Below are positions 26,095-38,900 of a stretch of 64,000 nucleotides of DNA, piece by piece. The position numbers and the translations under genes were made by a program. Source of the DNA: Monomorium pharaonis. Taxonomy: Eukaryota; Arthropoda; Insecta; Hymenoptera; Formicidae. Under the pieces are notes generated by a model. It was not told where the DNA came from. It did not search any database and worked only from the letters and a program-made list of their open reading frames with translations. Within the stretch, counting starts at the first letter, position 1; every line of letters starts with the position of its first letter. The stretch covers positions 3,906,001 through 3,970,000 of the forward strand of contig NC_050467.1 in NCBI RefSeq assembly GCF_013373865.1, written 5' to 3'.

Positions 26095-26134
<40 letters not shown>
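26095..26134 (+). repeat. (TC)20 microsatellite
   Basis: Forty uninterrupted bases of TC. Confidence 0.96.
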
Positions 26135-26136
<2 letters not shown>

Positions 26137-26863
26137 CTCGAGCGGAAAAAAACGGGCCCGCGTGTCACGATCGGCCCGCTCAGAGCAGGCAGACACTTTT
26201 CTCGACTCTTAATTGCCGCGTGCGATCACGATATTTGTCGTCTGCCTACGCACGCCGCGATCTCGGCGAGTTCGGAGCACCGGGTCTCGTATGTCTCCCC
26301 GTCGGTGAAATGGAAACAGGGCCGTAGGTGTCTGGTTTCCACTGGTGTCGGCGACACAAACCTCATTAATCTCCCGTCCCACCATTTGCAGGCCGCGCCG
26401 CGCCGCCCGGACGACAAATGCACCTCGCGCGTCGCGGCCCCAGGGCCACTCGTTGTCGCCGTCGTCGTCGTCGTCGTCGTCGTACGCATGCAGATCGTCC
26501 TCCCTCTCTCCCCACCGCGAAGCGTAAAAGGCGCGATCTCGCGCGACAAAAACCCGCGTCCCGTTTCGTTTCGTCTCCTCTCCTCTCCCGCCCTTCTCGG
26601 GTTCCATTCCGTCGTCGTGTCGCGTGTCGTCTCGGCTCGTCCCGGCGACGCGATAGAAATAGTTACCGACGACATCCGTAAAACGATTTAAGTGCTATTC
26701 TCATCGCCTTCCTCTTCTCTTCCTCGATCCGACGTTCCTTCCGTTGCTGCAATCGCATCTGCGCCGCGGCGGCGGCGGCGACGGCGACGACGGCGACGAT
26801 GGTATTCAGACGCTCGTCCATCGTGATAGTTTTATTCGCGAACGCGGCTTGAATATCACGAGT

Positions 26864-26867
<4 letters not shown>
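26135..26867. other. CpG-rich, triplet-rich stretch
   Basis: (GTC)n at 26461-26482 and a GGC/GAC triplet region at about 26764-26800. Frames of up to 149 codons are open on both strands because stops are rare. Their runs of Val, Thr or Asp come from the triplet repeat. Confidence 0.5.

Positions 26868-26902
<35 letters not shown>
26868..26902 (+). repeat. (TC)n microsatellite
   Basis: Thirty-five uninterrupted bases of TC. Confidence 0.95.
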
Positions 26903-26909
<7 letters not shown>

Positions 26910-27543
26910 CCGGGCACGTTATACCGTTACACGTGAATCTATGCACTATCTTTCCAGCGCGGGCTTTTCACTGTTATTCTCGTGCCTTATAATACCATAG
27001 TTTCCGGTGAAACAAGTACTTTCCACGTAATGTCTGAATGGATACGGCAAATGTAGTCGCAGATAAGCAGAGGAATTTAGTACTCCGGAGAAATTTAGTA
27101 CTCCAACGTCGCATAAAATGTTAAGCAGCGTAAAAAAAAAAAGGATATGCGAAAATAATTAATATCCGCGACGCACGTAAAACAAGCTGACAGAGGGAAT
27201 TTATTAGGCGTAAATATTAATAAGCCCGAATGAATATGCAATAAATGCCTTATATAAGTACAACATAATGTTAACGAAATGTTCCGGTAATGTTGCCTTT
27301 ACGGCTCTTTGGTATAATAAGTCATTATACCATTTTCTGTCATTTTCTGCCGATTATCGGCTAGCCGCGGCGGTAAACGGGGTACAACGCGGAAAATGAT
27401 TGCTCTGGATTTTAACGATCGCTTCTCGCTTTCCTCGCGAGGCGGCCTTGTTTTATCGGAACGAAATGGGATAATTACCTCCCGATGATTGGAAAATTAT
27501 TCATTCGCCGCGATGTCCGTCGTGAGCAGAGCCGACTATTACT
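26903..27543. other. Unique non-coding sequence with a short duplication
   Basis: AATTTAGTACTCC occurs twice with 18-bp spacing (27074-27086 and 27092-27104). Otherwise nothing recognised. Confidence 0.5.
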
Positions 27544-27621
27544 ACTCTTGGCGCCACGACGCGGTAGTTATTACTCTCGAGCGGTAACGGCCAATAACGG
27601 CAGCGTCGTGGCGCCAGGCGT
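27544..27621. ncRNA. Pre-miRNA-sized hairpin candidate
   Basis: TGGCGCCACGACGC (27549-27562) is exactly reverse-complemented at 27603-27616. Inside, after a small internal loop with one G-C and one G-U pair, GTTATT (27567-27572) pairs with AATAAC (27593-27598), leaving a 20-base terminal loop. A few outer pairs extend it to about 78 nt. Size and shape resemble an animal pre-miRNA, but the two arms do not match any insect miRNA I know. A palindromic regulatory site or an old inverted duplication is equally possible. The fold is certain from the sequence. Transcription is not shown. Confidence 0.3.
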
Positions 27622-28965
27622 TTGACGTTATTCCGCGGCGCAGGGTGTTCAGGGAACGGGGAATGTGTTCGCGAAACGGTCTCGATACGTCGGCGGGTTC
27701 GTTACTCACGTCGGAAAGGATCGTAATCCGAGCTGGACCCGCGTAACGTCGGCGATTTTAGAGAAAGATCGTCAATACCGGCCAATAGGCCTTCCCAACC
27801 GTAACTCCTTTATTTCTCGGAAACACTGATTTCCAAATCGTTTACGTCGGCAACCGAAGACTAGTGGAGAAAGATCACCATCGATACTGGCGTACCACTT
27901 TGTTTGTGCAAATTATTATTTTTGCAACATAAGGAATGAACGTCCAAATAGTTGGCCGCCACTTTCATGTTTAAACAAGTTTATGAAGTGAAAATACTAG
28001 AATTGAACATTTCAAATATATATTTATATATGTAGAAATATATTTAATTATAAAATTGTTTTAATTCATCAATTTATTTTATAGTCGACTCTTTCATTAC
28101 GGAGGCCGTGTCTGAATTCTACTATGCTAATTTTGGAACCAAATTTTTCAGTTTTATTTATGTTACGAAAACATAATTTAAATAAAATTAAAATATAAAA
28201 CAGCATTATAAAAACCACCGCGTGCAATCTAATAGAAGACATTTTCTAATTTGCATTCATGTTTTCAAATTTTTATTTTTAGCCAATATTATGGTGACCT
28301 TCCTGTGCTAATTTTCAATGGCCGGCGTAAACGAATCGGAAATCAGTGTTCCCGCTAATTGCGCTGGGATTTACGCCCGTCGATAAAAAGCCGAACGATA
28401 ACGAGCGGAACGCACGCATCCCACTGACTCTCTGCCGCCGCGCATTTTATTACGTTATAGACAGTCGGCATAATATTCGTGTTCCCGGTTCCCTCCTCGC
28501 ATTTCTTTTTCATTCAGCGCCACGTGGTACCATTTTCACGGATGGCTCCCCCGAATTTGCATTTATCACGTGTCACGGAAGTCACGCATCGTTAATACGT
28601 ACGCACTTGTCGTGCGCTCTTTCTCATTCTCCTTTTCTCCCGACGCTCGCACGGCACTCGCGCGATAAGGGCCTCGGTATATTTATTATCAACGGAGGAC
28701 CGTCGAGGCGAATCGTCGACCGAAAGGGCGAAGCGTCGACATAAATCTAGCGGCACGCGAGGAAAAAGAGAGAGAGAGAGCAAGCGGAAGAGAGAGAAAA
28801 GAAAGAGGGAAGGAAGAGGAGGATACCGTTCTTTCTTCTTGAGGAAGAGAGGGCCACCCACCTACCTCTCGACGAACACGCAAAGTCATTTATTTTTCGC
28901 GGTCACTCCCGCTCTCCCACAGTCTCTTACGTCACCTTCTGTACGCCGGCCCGGATAAACCGACA
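27622..28965. other. Non-coding stretch with enhancer-like motifs
   Basis: AT-rich from about 27980 to 28310. Around 28529-28578 an E-box (CCACGTGG), an octamer-like ATTTGCAT and a second CACGTG lie within about 50 bp. A GA-rich tract lies at about 28763-28822. An open frame at 28331-28744 lacks any ATG and is not called. Confidence 0.4.

Positions 28966-29000
<35 letters not shown>
28966..29000 (+). repeat. (ACG)n trinucleotide repeat
   Basis: About 11-12 uninterrupted ACG units. Confidence 0.95.
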
Positions 29001-31387
29001 AGTCTGTACAGAAGGAGAAGTTTAATCCCGTCATAACAAATAAATTACCAGACCAAGAGAGTAAATCGGGGCGGACGTTATCGTGGCCTGCATATGTATC
29101 GTTTGAAAATTGCAGCGCCAAAGTTTTCCGGTCACGATGCCGGTGTTGACGTGACTTCGGCCTCGCTCATTAATTACGCGGTTGCCATTTCGTCCCTCGT
29201 ATTTCTTATACAGATGCACGCGTAAGATTCGGTCGAGCGGATAGCTAGCGCGGCTCATCTCTAATAGGATCGTGAACCGTTTCAATCGCTAGAACCGATC
29301 ATCAAACGTCAATAAAGAGATGCCGTTCATTAGACTTCGCTGCACGAAATTGGTCCCGGTTATCCGGACTATTCAGATCAGTTTTGGATGGCTTAATTAA
29401 CTTAGAGATCAAGAGGCGCAAAATCGGGACAGTGATCCTAGTTAAAAATTATTATATCTTTATCTATATATAACTATTGATCTTCATATAAGATTATTTT
29501 TTTCGTGCACTAAGATAAAGATACTTAAACGTTCATTTGTGAAATGTAAATATTCAATTTACTGAAATAGATCTTTATTTAAATACGGCCAAATAAAATT
29601 TTAATAAATATCACGCAAAAGTAACATTTGCTTTTGAGTATTTCGAATTTTTCTTCTCGGTGTACAAATATATTTTAGAATTTAGATACTATGATAATAA
29701 AATTGAGATTTAGTTGTATTAAAAGTTTGAGACTTCTCTCAATAGTAAATTAGCAATAGTAGATAACAAATATTTTTCGTGTCCTTTAAGATTACATTTA
29801 TAATCAGAGGAAGAGGATTGAGAAGCAAGCTACAGCTTTGTCTCAGTATCGAGCTATCGCTTGCTAACGTCATCGCCGAATTAAGCTCCGATTTCGGGAG
29901 GTGTCGTGGCGCCAGAGAGCAGATACCGAGCGGTCAAAGGCAGATAGATAGTGCTAGTGCCAGGACGTGCTAGGCAGAGCTAAGCGCCGCCGATGTACCG
30001 CGGAGAGCCTCCGCGAGACGAGCTAATAAATTAAGTGCTTGAGTGGCGTCCTAATGATGAAATCACGAGAAACATAACAACATCCTCCAAGGGGCCCCCC
30101 GAGTCTTCCCGACCCGTAAGTGACAATGATTTGCCGCGTGACTCGTTTCTTCGCGCCAGGCGCGCGCGTTCTCCGGGGCGCACGTGATCGTGGCTCGTCT
30201 CATCGAATAAATTGTGACAAGTGAACGCCGGAATTTTCTAGCGAATACCGAATCATCCGGCGGACAACCGAGGCCTGACTCAACGACGGATCCGGCACGC
30301 GAGATCTAAACCACGACGTATTTCATCCGCGACTTTACATTCGACTTAGAGGCGGAAGTATTAGCGCACGAAATCCCGATTTGCGATCATGATATATGCG
30401 CGCTGGTTCCACACGCCATTGTACACAACCATGCGTAAACGGCGATAATAATGCATACTAATGTAAGCCACTTTTATGTGTAATAAATTCAGACAATACG
30501 TAGTATGTCCGTTTTAATGGTTACTTTCTCCTCCTTTCTCGCCCGTCTCTTCCTTTTTCTTTTCCTTGAAACTCCTTTATTCGAAGGAACAACGATCTGC
30601 TTGTAGAACTCCTGTGCGTTAAGACGTCGCCGTACTAAATCAGTCTCCAGAGAGTACGGAAAGAAGCATCTCGATAGTCGAATAAATTTGCGCTTAACAT
30701 CAGTGCCGGAACGGATTCTCATCTCGCGTCTCGATCTCGAGCTGATTGTCCGCGAACAACATCCTTGCGTTCGAAAGTTCATCGATCGCGATATTCACTA
30801 GCCCGCCGCCGCCGCCACGATACAATGTGTTGTTGCGGCACCGGGAAGCGCTCGCGTTTCAACTGAAATTAGCGAGGCGTGCTGTGGGACGTCTTTCTGA
30901 TCTTTGATATCCCGGCTCGTTCTCCATTCGGCGATATAGAGGCCCGCGCTCTCGCATGAACGGGTCCGCGTCGCGCGAAAGTTACAACGAAGAAAACATT
31001 TCGATATCTGTGCTGTAAAGGGTTATCCAACGGGAATGGCACGTCTTACATTGCGTATCTTACGAGCCGAACCCAACTTAAATTCCATTCGCTTTTTGGT
31101 CACGCATACCTGTACAATAACGGACGTAACAAATTACGTCCGCGCATATTTTCACAGACGCGGGACGTACGGATAAACGAGTTTGTTCGTCCGTTAAATG
31201 CATTAATTATGCACATTCAAATGAGCAAAATTGGACAATTATGATTTACGTCTAATGATAATTACAGCAACGTTTCAGCCCTAAAAATCAAATTAAGAGA
31301 TGTACTGGCGAATTAACGAGGATTGGTAAGATATCGATCCATTGAATATTTTGTTAAAAAGATTATATATAAAAAAATAGCTAGAAT
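29001..31387. other. Non-coding stretch
   Basis: AT-rich at about 29430-29780, more CpG-rich at 29870-30400 and 30780-31000. A short stem (CGCGGAG/CTCCGCG) lies near 30000. At about 31197-31265 a cluster of TTAATTA/TAAT words and an ATTCAAAT element look like homeodomain/POU binding sites. No gene recognised. Confidence 0.45.
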
Positions 31388-31528
31388 AAAAATTTAACTG
31401 TGTGTGGATACAAATTTAAAAATAATTTCATTAATCCATCATCAAAATAATTATGTTTAAATGTCTTTATAATTGTTTTTCAATGGTCTGACAAAATTAC
31501 TTTCAGACCTATGTCGAATTAAACTTTT
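31388..31528. mobile_element. Foldback element of the dispersed family
   Basis: Left arm (31388-31431) and right arm (31493-31528, reverse-complemented) share an AAATTTAA..GAYAYARRTYTGAAARTAATTT-like pattern. The right end also contains GGTCTGA...TCAGACC (31485-31509). The internal block with CATCAAAATAATTATG is shared with the copies at 12.8 and 45.3 kb. Arms are diverged and edges approximate. Confidence 0.45.
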
Positions 31529-34045
31529 GCCAACTCGCTAATGATACTCTTTAATTATCTCAATTCTAAAGACAGATTTTTCAAGTATCTTTCGCGGAAT
31601 AAACCGCATATTCGAACAACATACAGTACTAAATATTCCGTTTTTTTATTTTTTTTTCTGTAACATTGTTTGCAAACTAATTTTCGCCAAACGTTTCGCA
31701 CGCACACGACTCGACAACAAAACGCGGCTTAATCACTCAAAAATGTAATTATTCGCCGTTTCAGAAAGCTTGTAAAAACGTACGTACGGTCTATAAACCG
31801 TATATTCATGTCGACGCGCAGATCGGGCGACGACTGTCGCCATCAATGCAATCGGAATGCATTCGCGCTAATTGAAGAGCATGCTTACGCCAGTGGGACG
31901 TATACGCCTCGCTATAAATAGCTACGTGTTTTGCCACGAGTTTTGCACGTAATGCGTGCAGGCACGCGTGTCGCGATTGACCATACCGCGCGCGGACACG
32001 TATGTGAAAGCGTAAATACACACGTTGCGCGGATGCACGTTAAAGGAGCGGTGGCACGATGACGTCAGCGGTGGCGGATTGACGTCGTGCAATTGGAACT
32101 CGTCGATGCTAATGGGCCTGGTCAAAGGCAAGGCGGCGAGCATGGAAGCGGGCTGCTTCGTCAAATCAGGCCACGTATAGATGCTCGCGCATCTATCGTA
32201 CTTAACCGTTGCGACACATATAAAACGATATCTATAACGTTATCGCGAAAAGAGATATACTTTCAGCTGACAAAATGGGCATGTATCTAAAGGAAGATTT
32301 AAATACCATACCATTATCGTTTTCCCGCTGTGTATATATCGTAGCTTACCTTCGGAGATGCGTTCCGCGTCCAGAAGGATGACGACTATTTATTACTCGG
32401 TCTCGGATGCCGATTTCCTTGGCAACGCACTACCGGACTTTTGTCTCTCTTAGACAGGCTATTTATTGCGACGAGCACAATGGTGAATACACGAGCGTCT
32501 CGGACCCGTGTCGTGATTTAGAGGATCGAACCTCTAGATCGCAGCCGGACGCGGAAACCGTGTGGTGCGATTAATTTCGACAGGTGGCGGTACCCAAATG
32601 CACCGCATCGGGGCGATTTTCGCTGGACCCGCCGACAAAGAGGGCCAGTTAATCGTCGGCGAGCGCACCGCGGGAGCACGGTCGATTGGTTTTTCCAACG
32701 GGCAACGGGAGTAAATATTTTAAAAAGTGGGTTGTGCTGTCGGTAATTTGCGGCGCGGACAAACGGGAAGGTTGGGAAGGGGTGAGGGTAGAGACTCACA
32801 CATACGCCGGGGCGTCGCGACGTACACGTGCAGCACCCCGCGCGCGCGCGCGCGCGCGTTTTTCCGCCTGGTATTCCGCCCGATATGTACGTGTGCGCAC
32901 GGCGCGCACTCGTGTTTCGTCCACGTGGAGGGTGGTAGATCGATTGTCCTTGCCTCTCAAGGCTGCTTTACCCGGAGGGGGTGGGTTGGAATAGAATTTA
33001 TAGTATACGCCGCTGGCATATTAATAGAACCGACAACAACACGACGACGGCGGCGGCGGCGGTGGCGGGCGGCACATCCAGCGGAGCCGCTGCCAATCCA
33101 ATTTACACGACGCGACGTGCCGGTACGCGAATGACGAAAATAAGAGTCGCATGACGGGGCGTGCGCGACGATGCTTCGCCCCCTCGTCCCGTCGGTTTTC
33201 CGCGACTCCGCGTTTTACATCGATTTAATCCCGGTCGCGCGCCCGGAGGAGAACGGGAACAGCTACAAGGGGAGGGGGGGAGGGAGAGTTGGACCGAGAG
33301 AAAACGCAAAACGGCATCATCTATCCGCGCGAGGAGTACCGCACGCGCGTGTCAAACACGCGCGAGGAATTTGCTCGTTATCAACGCGACGCGCGCGTGT
33401 AATGGTTCGTACACACGCAGCTGTGCGTGTCCCCACGTGTGCGTGTGGCTCGGGCCCAGGCCAGTCGTTAACGTTGCAATTAAAACCTTAATCGTACACC
33501 AAGCTCGTAGTCACACACACGTGGCGGCACATCCTCGTGACCATCGACTAGAAAACGGTATGACCGATGACGTCACGCGTGGCACAAACATACACGCGCA
33601 CATCGGGGCTAGCGATTCCCATGGGAGGCACGACGGCCTGGCTCAACGATTAATGTAATCGTTGCCCGTCTCACGGTCAAAGCCACCACTTCGCGTCTCT
33701 CTTTCGGCGCGTTTCCGAGTCGCGCGAGAGAATCAAAATGAGAGAGCGAGAGAGAGAAAGAGAGAGACACCGTCCCCGCGGCTGGCGTTGTCGACGAGGA
33801 AATATTAGACAACGAGGCAGCGAGGGGATGAATGTACCGGTAGCTCGGTAATACTGTACTAGAATTTTCTTTACAGTATGGCCGCCTGTTAGATAGAGCG
33901 GGAGAATTAACGCATTATATCGCGAATGTTAAATACGAATGCAAAAATCCTGTTTACGTAACTATTCGACGGCATTTAGAAACGATTGTTGGAATAGAAG
34001 AGAGAGAGAGAGAGAGTTAAGGAACAACTTTACCGTTTTGTAACG
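31529..34045. other. Mostly CpG-rich non-coding stretch
   Basis: A (CG)10 run lies at 32839-32858 and GGC triplets at about 33047-33068. A perfect 9-bp stem with a 3-base loop (CAACGATTA/TAATCGTTG) lies at 33644-33664. GA runs lie at about 33735-33770 and 34000-34017. Overlapping frames of up to 165 codons are Arg-rich with no domain. Confidence 0.45.
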
Positions 34046-34345
34046 ATGATTTATTCAATTCAAACTCCCGAAGTTGGTTTATTTGGCTTCCGGAATTACC
34101 GCACGAACCTTCACGCACGCATGCGAAATTACCATGTGCTTTTGGGTAACATGCTGCCGAAGTTCATTAGCACCGCCACGCGCCAACGACTACGGTCGTT
34201 GCACGCTGATGTCGAATACGGTGGTCTGCAAACGTTGGCAGAGGAGAGGGATGAAGGGAGGGATTGGCCGTGCAGAAAAACGTCCTTCTTTTGCACGATA
34301 TTATGTCCGCGCGTGTGTCAACGATCGTTTAAATTCCATCCGTAA
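34046..34345 (+). CDS. Candidate ORF, 99 aa, unknown
   Basis: ATG with A at -3 opens a compositionally balanced frame ending at TAA. The product has no simple repeats, no signal peptide and no domain that I recognise. A second plus frame is open over 34074-34496, which weakens the case. It lies just downstream of a GA run (34000-34017). A small protein, an exon or chance are all possible. Confidence 0.18.
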   Translation: MIYSIQTPEVGLFGFRNYRTNLHARMRNYHVLLGNMLPKFISTATRQRLRSLHADVEYGGLQTLAEERDEGRDWPCRKTSFFCTILCPRVCQRSFKFHP

Positions 34346-35100
34346 GGAATTCGCGACACACGTGGATACCTCCTTCTCTCGTCTCGTCTCGTTTCCGTTC
34401 TGCATCAGTAAAAAAGACACGAATTCGCGCTCGCGTCGAATCCGATTTCGAGGTTCGTTGACCCTCGTTTGCGATTACTGCCTCTTATTTCCATGATCAG
34501 TAGATTTTCAACGCGTGTTCTCTTTATCGCTTGGCGAGTAAGTTATGCGATCCGCGTTTTATCTATACCCTTAAAATCTTTTACTTGGCACTTTTATCTT
34601 GCGGCAATACTATATGTTCGCAAATATAATAAAATAACTTTTTTTTTAAATTAGCATTATTTTTTTTTATCGAATATTGTAGCACAGTGTGCAGTTATCC
34701 AGTCAAAGTGAGTCTTTACCAATATATATATTCTTTATTTTAGCTATTAACATAGCTGCCTTGAGATTAAAATAATTTTTTGCGAGTGATTTATTAATGT
34801 CCGAGTGCCAAAGTGACGCATCTTATGTACTCAGAATTAAACAGAAATGTTTGCCAATAATGAAAATCACAATTTCCATGTCTCTTTATTCGATTACAGC
34901 GTTAAAGGCAATCTTAAACGATATCTCTTTTTTAGTTTCGTACTCCTTTGTCCTTTTGTTGTAACGCAGTCTCTCTTCTGCACGATATCGCTTTGATCGC
35001 TTTATATTAAATATAACTGTACTCGATACATGCCACGTATCGTCTTCGAGTGGCTCCGGGAAATGCAATCGCAGGCGTATCGACGGCGAAAGTAGGCCAT
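34346..35100. other. AT-leaning non-coding stretch
   Basis: T-tracts near 34640-34670. No gene or repeat recognised. Confidence 0.5.
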
Positions 35101-35245
35101 CCCTTAAGAGGCGCTGCGCTCCTCAGGGGTTGAAAGGGGTTGGGACAGCGTCCGCCGCTGTGAAAGAGAATCTCATACAGTCAGTTGTACGCTCCGGTAC
35201 TTCTCTGAAGAAGGGCCCACTCCGAGAGACTGCTGCAGAGTGAGT
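35101..35245 (+). promoter_or_regulatory. Possible promoter and first exon donor
   Basis: A GC-rich patch contains an arthropod initiator-like TCAGTT (35181-35186). About 57 bases downstream a good 5' splice-site match, GA followed by GTGAGTG, begins at 35240. A short non-coding first exon is conceivable. An imperfect stem lies at 35101-35129. No TATA box or clear DPE is seen, so this is weak. Confidence 0.15.
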
Positions 35246-35988
35246 GCCGCTCGAGTCTCTTCTACCTGTTAGAGAATATCCGCGAGGTATTCTAGCACTT
35301 ATTTTCGCTTTACCGGATCCACTAATTGACTGACAATACTAATCATATTTGAGCCGTTTGCGATGTCGCTGCTTACAGCTACGTGATCATTGTTTTATGT
35401 ATATATTTTTTTAAATATTTCAAAAGTCATATTTCCCGTTACGTCCAACATTTAGAAAGATGTTAACACTAATTTAAAATACCCGAAACAATTTAAACTC
35501 ACAAAAAACTTTACTAGATTTCTTTTTTCCAAAGTATTTGCGCAATTTATTTCTGCTTTCCTTTTCTTTTACAAGTATTCCTCGGTAATACATCTTCCGT
35601 TCGATTTTAAAGAATGCGGCGCGTATCGAGGCTCCCGCCAGTCCTTGAATTACTATAGCTCCGACATCCCTATTTTCTACACCCTTTCGTACACCCGTCT
35701 GCGTCTCCCAAGCGTAAAGTATGACGCGCGGAGTAATTTTAATTACACGATGCAGCGGCCCTGAATTGTTGCTACCTCGGGGACCTCAGACATATTGAAC
35801 TAATTCACGTCATTCAGGCGACACTTATTAAACCCGGGAATGCCGTCGGCCTTAATCCTAGCAGAATGCAGGATGGAGCTGGGGAAAGGGGTGAAGGACG
35901 TAGCGGCGCCGGTACGCGATGAACATCTCCGCGTCGCGACTGCTTTTGAAAACCAAGGATTCAAAATTACTATCGTTGCTTTTCATCA
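35246..35988. other. Non-coding stretch
   Basis: AT-rich at about 35390-35600. No gene recognised. Confidence 0.5.

Positions 35989-36053
<65 letters not shown>
35989..36053 (+). repeat. (CT)n microsatellite
   Basis: Sixty-five bases of CT with one extra C at 36001-36002. Confidence 0.96.
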
Positions 36054-36055
<2 letters not shown>

Positions 36056-38280
36056 CTATCGTGATTATTTTTCACGTTACAAAAACAAAATAAATTCGAA
36101 TTAAGCTAAATTTTTCGTTTTGGCTAAACATAAACACAATTATTATTGTTAATTTGATAGGAAAAGAATATTACAAGAATGCGAAAACAGAGCACTCTTT
36201 CTGTTCACAATGAATAATTCGCGAATCAGTTAAATTTCTGAAAAGAACTCGCGGTCGGATTATTCGTTTGCAGCGCAAAAGACCGAAGGAGAAAAAAAGA
36301 GCCGACGTCGTATTCGGGTACGATTTCACACGACGGTAATCAGAACCACGCATGCTGAGCATTAAAAAGCCATCGTGAAAAAAAAAACGAAGTGTAGTGA
36401 GAGGAAAGGGGGAGGAGGGAAAGAGGGGGCAAGACGATGAATTCCTCCTGTATAATCGTCCTGCTTCGGGGTTCGGTAACGAAGGCGAAACAAAACGCTG
36501 CACGATATAATCGGCGAATAATAATCGGTGCTGCTGCCGTTATCGGATGGGCATAATGAGCGCTATCGTTAGGTTTTAATGAGCACTGGCCCTAAATTAA
36601 TATAACGACCTGCGTGGTCCCGGGACCGTGACGGTCCGCGCGTAAAACCCTATGACACAGTGGCTAGACCGCCGTGACGATTTTTAAACGACAAGCGTAG
36701 TAAATGTGGCGAGGAAGACTCGCGTTCCCGTTAATATCCGTAACGATTGTCGCAATTATTGATGAATTATTAAGTGATTGTCAAACGGCACATTGGACAC
36801 GCGATTCGTAATGCTAACTGATAATGATACCTTTGATAACGATAATTCGATAATGACACAAACTTTTGGGCCGCAACTAGACGACGACCGCAGGCTACGA
36901 TCTATTTCCCCTTTTCCACGTTCCATACAAAATATACCACGAAAAGAAGAAAAGTCAATTAGTAATATGCTTCTTGATTAAAATGATCAATTGATAATTA
37001 GTGATTAATTAGAAGAACAGTATCTCTTAAGCGGATACTACTTTTGTGGTAATTCCGCGAATCGATCGATAATTGGTCGTAATTAGCGAAAAATACTAGA
37101 TTTTCGATGTTATTACCGATACCGTGATTGTTTACAATATTTGACAGTTTAATCACGTTATATAAATAAAAGAAATGGAGTGCAGGGAAGAAAAAGAGAG
37201 AGAGAGAAAAAAGAGGAAGGAATAGAAGTAAATGGATACCCGCGGAGGAAACGAGCTTTCTCGTTTCTTGTTGCTTTTTGCTTGGAAGATTCATTAATTA
37301 ATAGTGTCGTATACGCGAAACTTGATGCACTCATGGTGCGTTGACTCGGCGCACAAATGGTGCACCGCTGCGTTGCAAATGCATTTTTGGACAATTCAGT
37401 AAATAAAAGTGTCGGAATCTGAGATGCGGACACAAGAGAATAATGCCACATAGCCCTTTCTGATCATTGATCTATATATATTATTTCAAAATATACAGAA
37501 ATATAATATTGTTATAGATTGTAATTTATTTATCGTATTACTATTTAATTATGTAACATTATTTCAAAAATTACAAAAAAAAAATATTATTGCTTAGAAA
37601 TAATATTTGACGCTTGCCAATAATTTTTAATCTAGATAAAAAAAATTGCTATACATCCTGAAAACGTAACAGCCTACTTGAAATACAATGGCTCTTCTGC
37701 ATCTCGATAATTAATTTAGATCTTAAGAGAGACCGTGTTATTCAAATTACCGTGTAGTATTATAAAGTCAATGTAAAAAAAAAAAGAAAGAAAGAAAACT
37801 ATTTCTTGCCGCATCAGCAGCGCATCTAGGGAAATTTTCCGCTGCAACACTGCGTAACATAGTAGCGAGGAATAATGTGCAGTTTGATGCAGCCGGTACA
37901 TGCTGCTCAAGACGGCACGCAAGCCTGCACTAACATTAGGCTTTAGACGTCGTTTCCGGAGGGTGGGCGCACCGACTTCCCTTCTTTCCGAGTCACCTTG
38001 TAGGCTCGATCTTGTTCTCCTTTTCCTGTATGTATGCATGGGTAAGCGTCGCGCGCTACGATGCGTTGCGTCGGAGTAAAGAAAGGATGCTGTCCCCACT
38101 CTCTTTTCCTTTCTTTCTCTTTCTCTTCCTCTCTTTCTCCGACATCCATTTTCTCTGACAATAATCTTGCCGTAAATCCGCGCGCTTTTACGCATCTCCG
38201 ATGTCGTCATCTTGCAATATCATTGAGATCGAGTATGAAGGAAAATGCGTTTCGATTGCCCCAAATTGTAACTTATTTTT
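36054..38280. other. Non-coding stretch with overlapping palindromes
   Basis: At 36616-36627 the perfect palindrome GGTCCCGGGACC overlaps a second inverted repeat, GGACCGT-G-ACGGTCC, at 36623-36637. A GA-rich run lies at about 37193-37215 and CT-rich sequence at about 38098-38140. No gene recognised. Confidence 0.5.
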
Positions 38281-38900
38281 TACTTAATATAAGCATGATA
38301 ATAAAAATATGAAATAAATTAATAGTATAGACAAAATTTAACCGATTACCTCTCTTGTTTTCCACGTGTTATAAAACTTAAAAAATCGATTACAACTAAT
38401 ATTAATTTCTTATCACTTTACATAGCTAATATTTAATAATATAATCATGCAATTTTTTATACTGGATTTTTACGTTTTTATAAAAAAAATTTATTGTAGA
38501 ATATTTTACATGTTTTATTATATATCCATATATTTGCAATTATCATAAAAATTAAATTTTTATAAAATCTGTCAACTTCACGAATTTTATTATTATTATA
38601 ATAAAATCAATAATATTAATGTTTAAGATTGATAAGTGATAATAATAAAACTGTAATAATGAATATAAATAATTAATAATTAATAAAAATGATTGATAAT
38701 TAATATAAATAAAAATATAATTAATTGCAAATATAAATTTAAACTAGACTTATAGTAAATTAATTTGTTATTGGTGAAAAATTAAACTATGTAGTGATAG
38801 GCGCCTAAAACATCAATCTATGATCTCTGCAATCAGATTTTTTGTGTACAAATTATCAAATAAAAAATATAATAAAAAATAACTTGAATATTATGCATTC
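38281..38900. other. AT-rich island
   Basis: About 600 bp of strongly AT-rich sequence with repeated TTAAT, ATAAT and AATAAT words and no long frames. It may be decayed transposon sequence or a scaffold-attachment-like region. I could not define ends. Confidence 0.55.

Noticed and set aside
28331..28744. Balanced 132-codon open frame
   Set aside because: It contains no ATG, begins only at GTG, and has no convincing splice acceptor or domain.
29440..29700. TTTTTT-C-GTG-like ends resembling the Tc1-like element terminus
   Set aside because: Both candidate ends are in the same orientation, so they do not form an inverted pair.
32510..32560. Possible tRNA-like B box near GATCGAACCTCTA
   Set aside because: No matching A box, cloverleaf or acceptor stem at the right distance.
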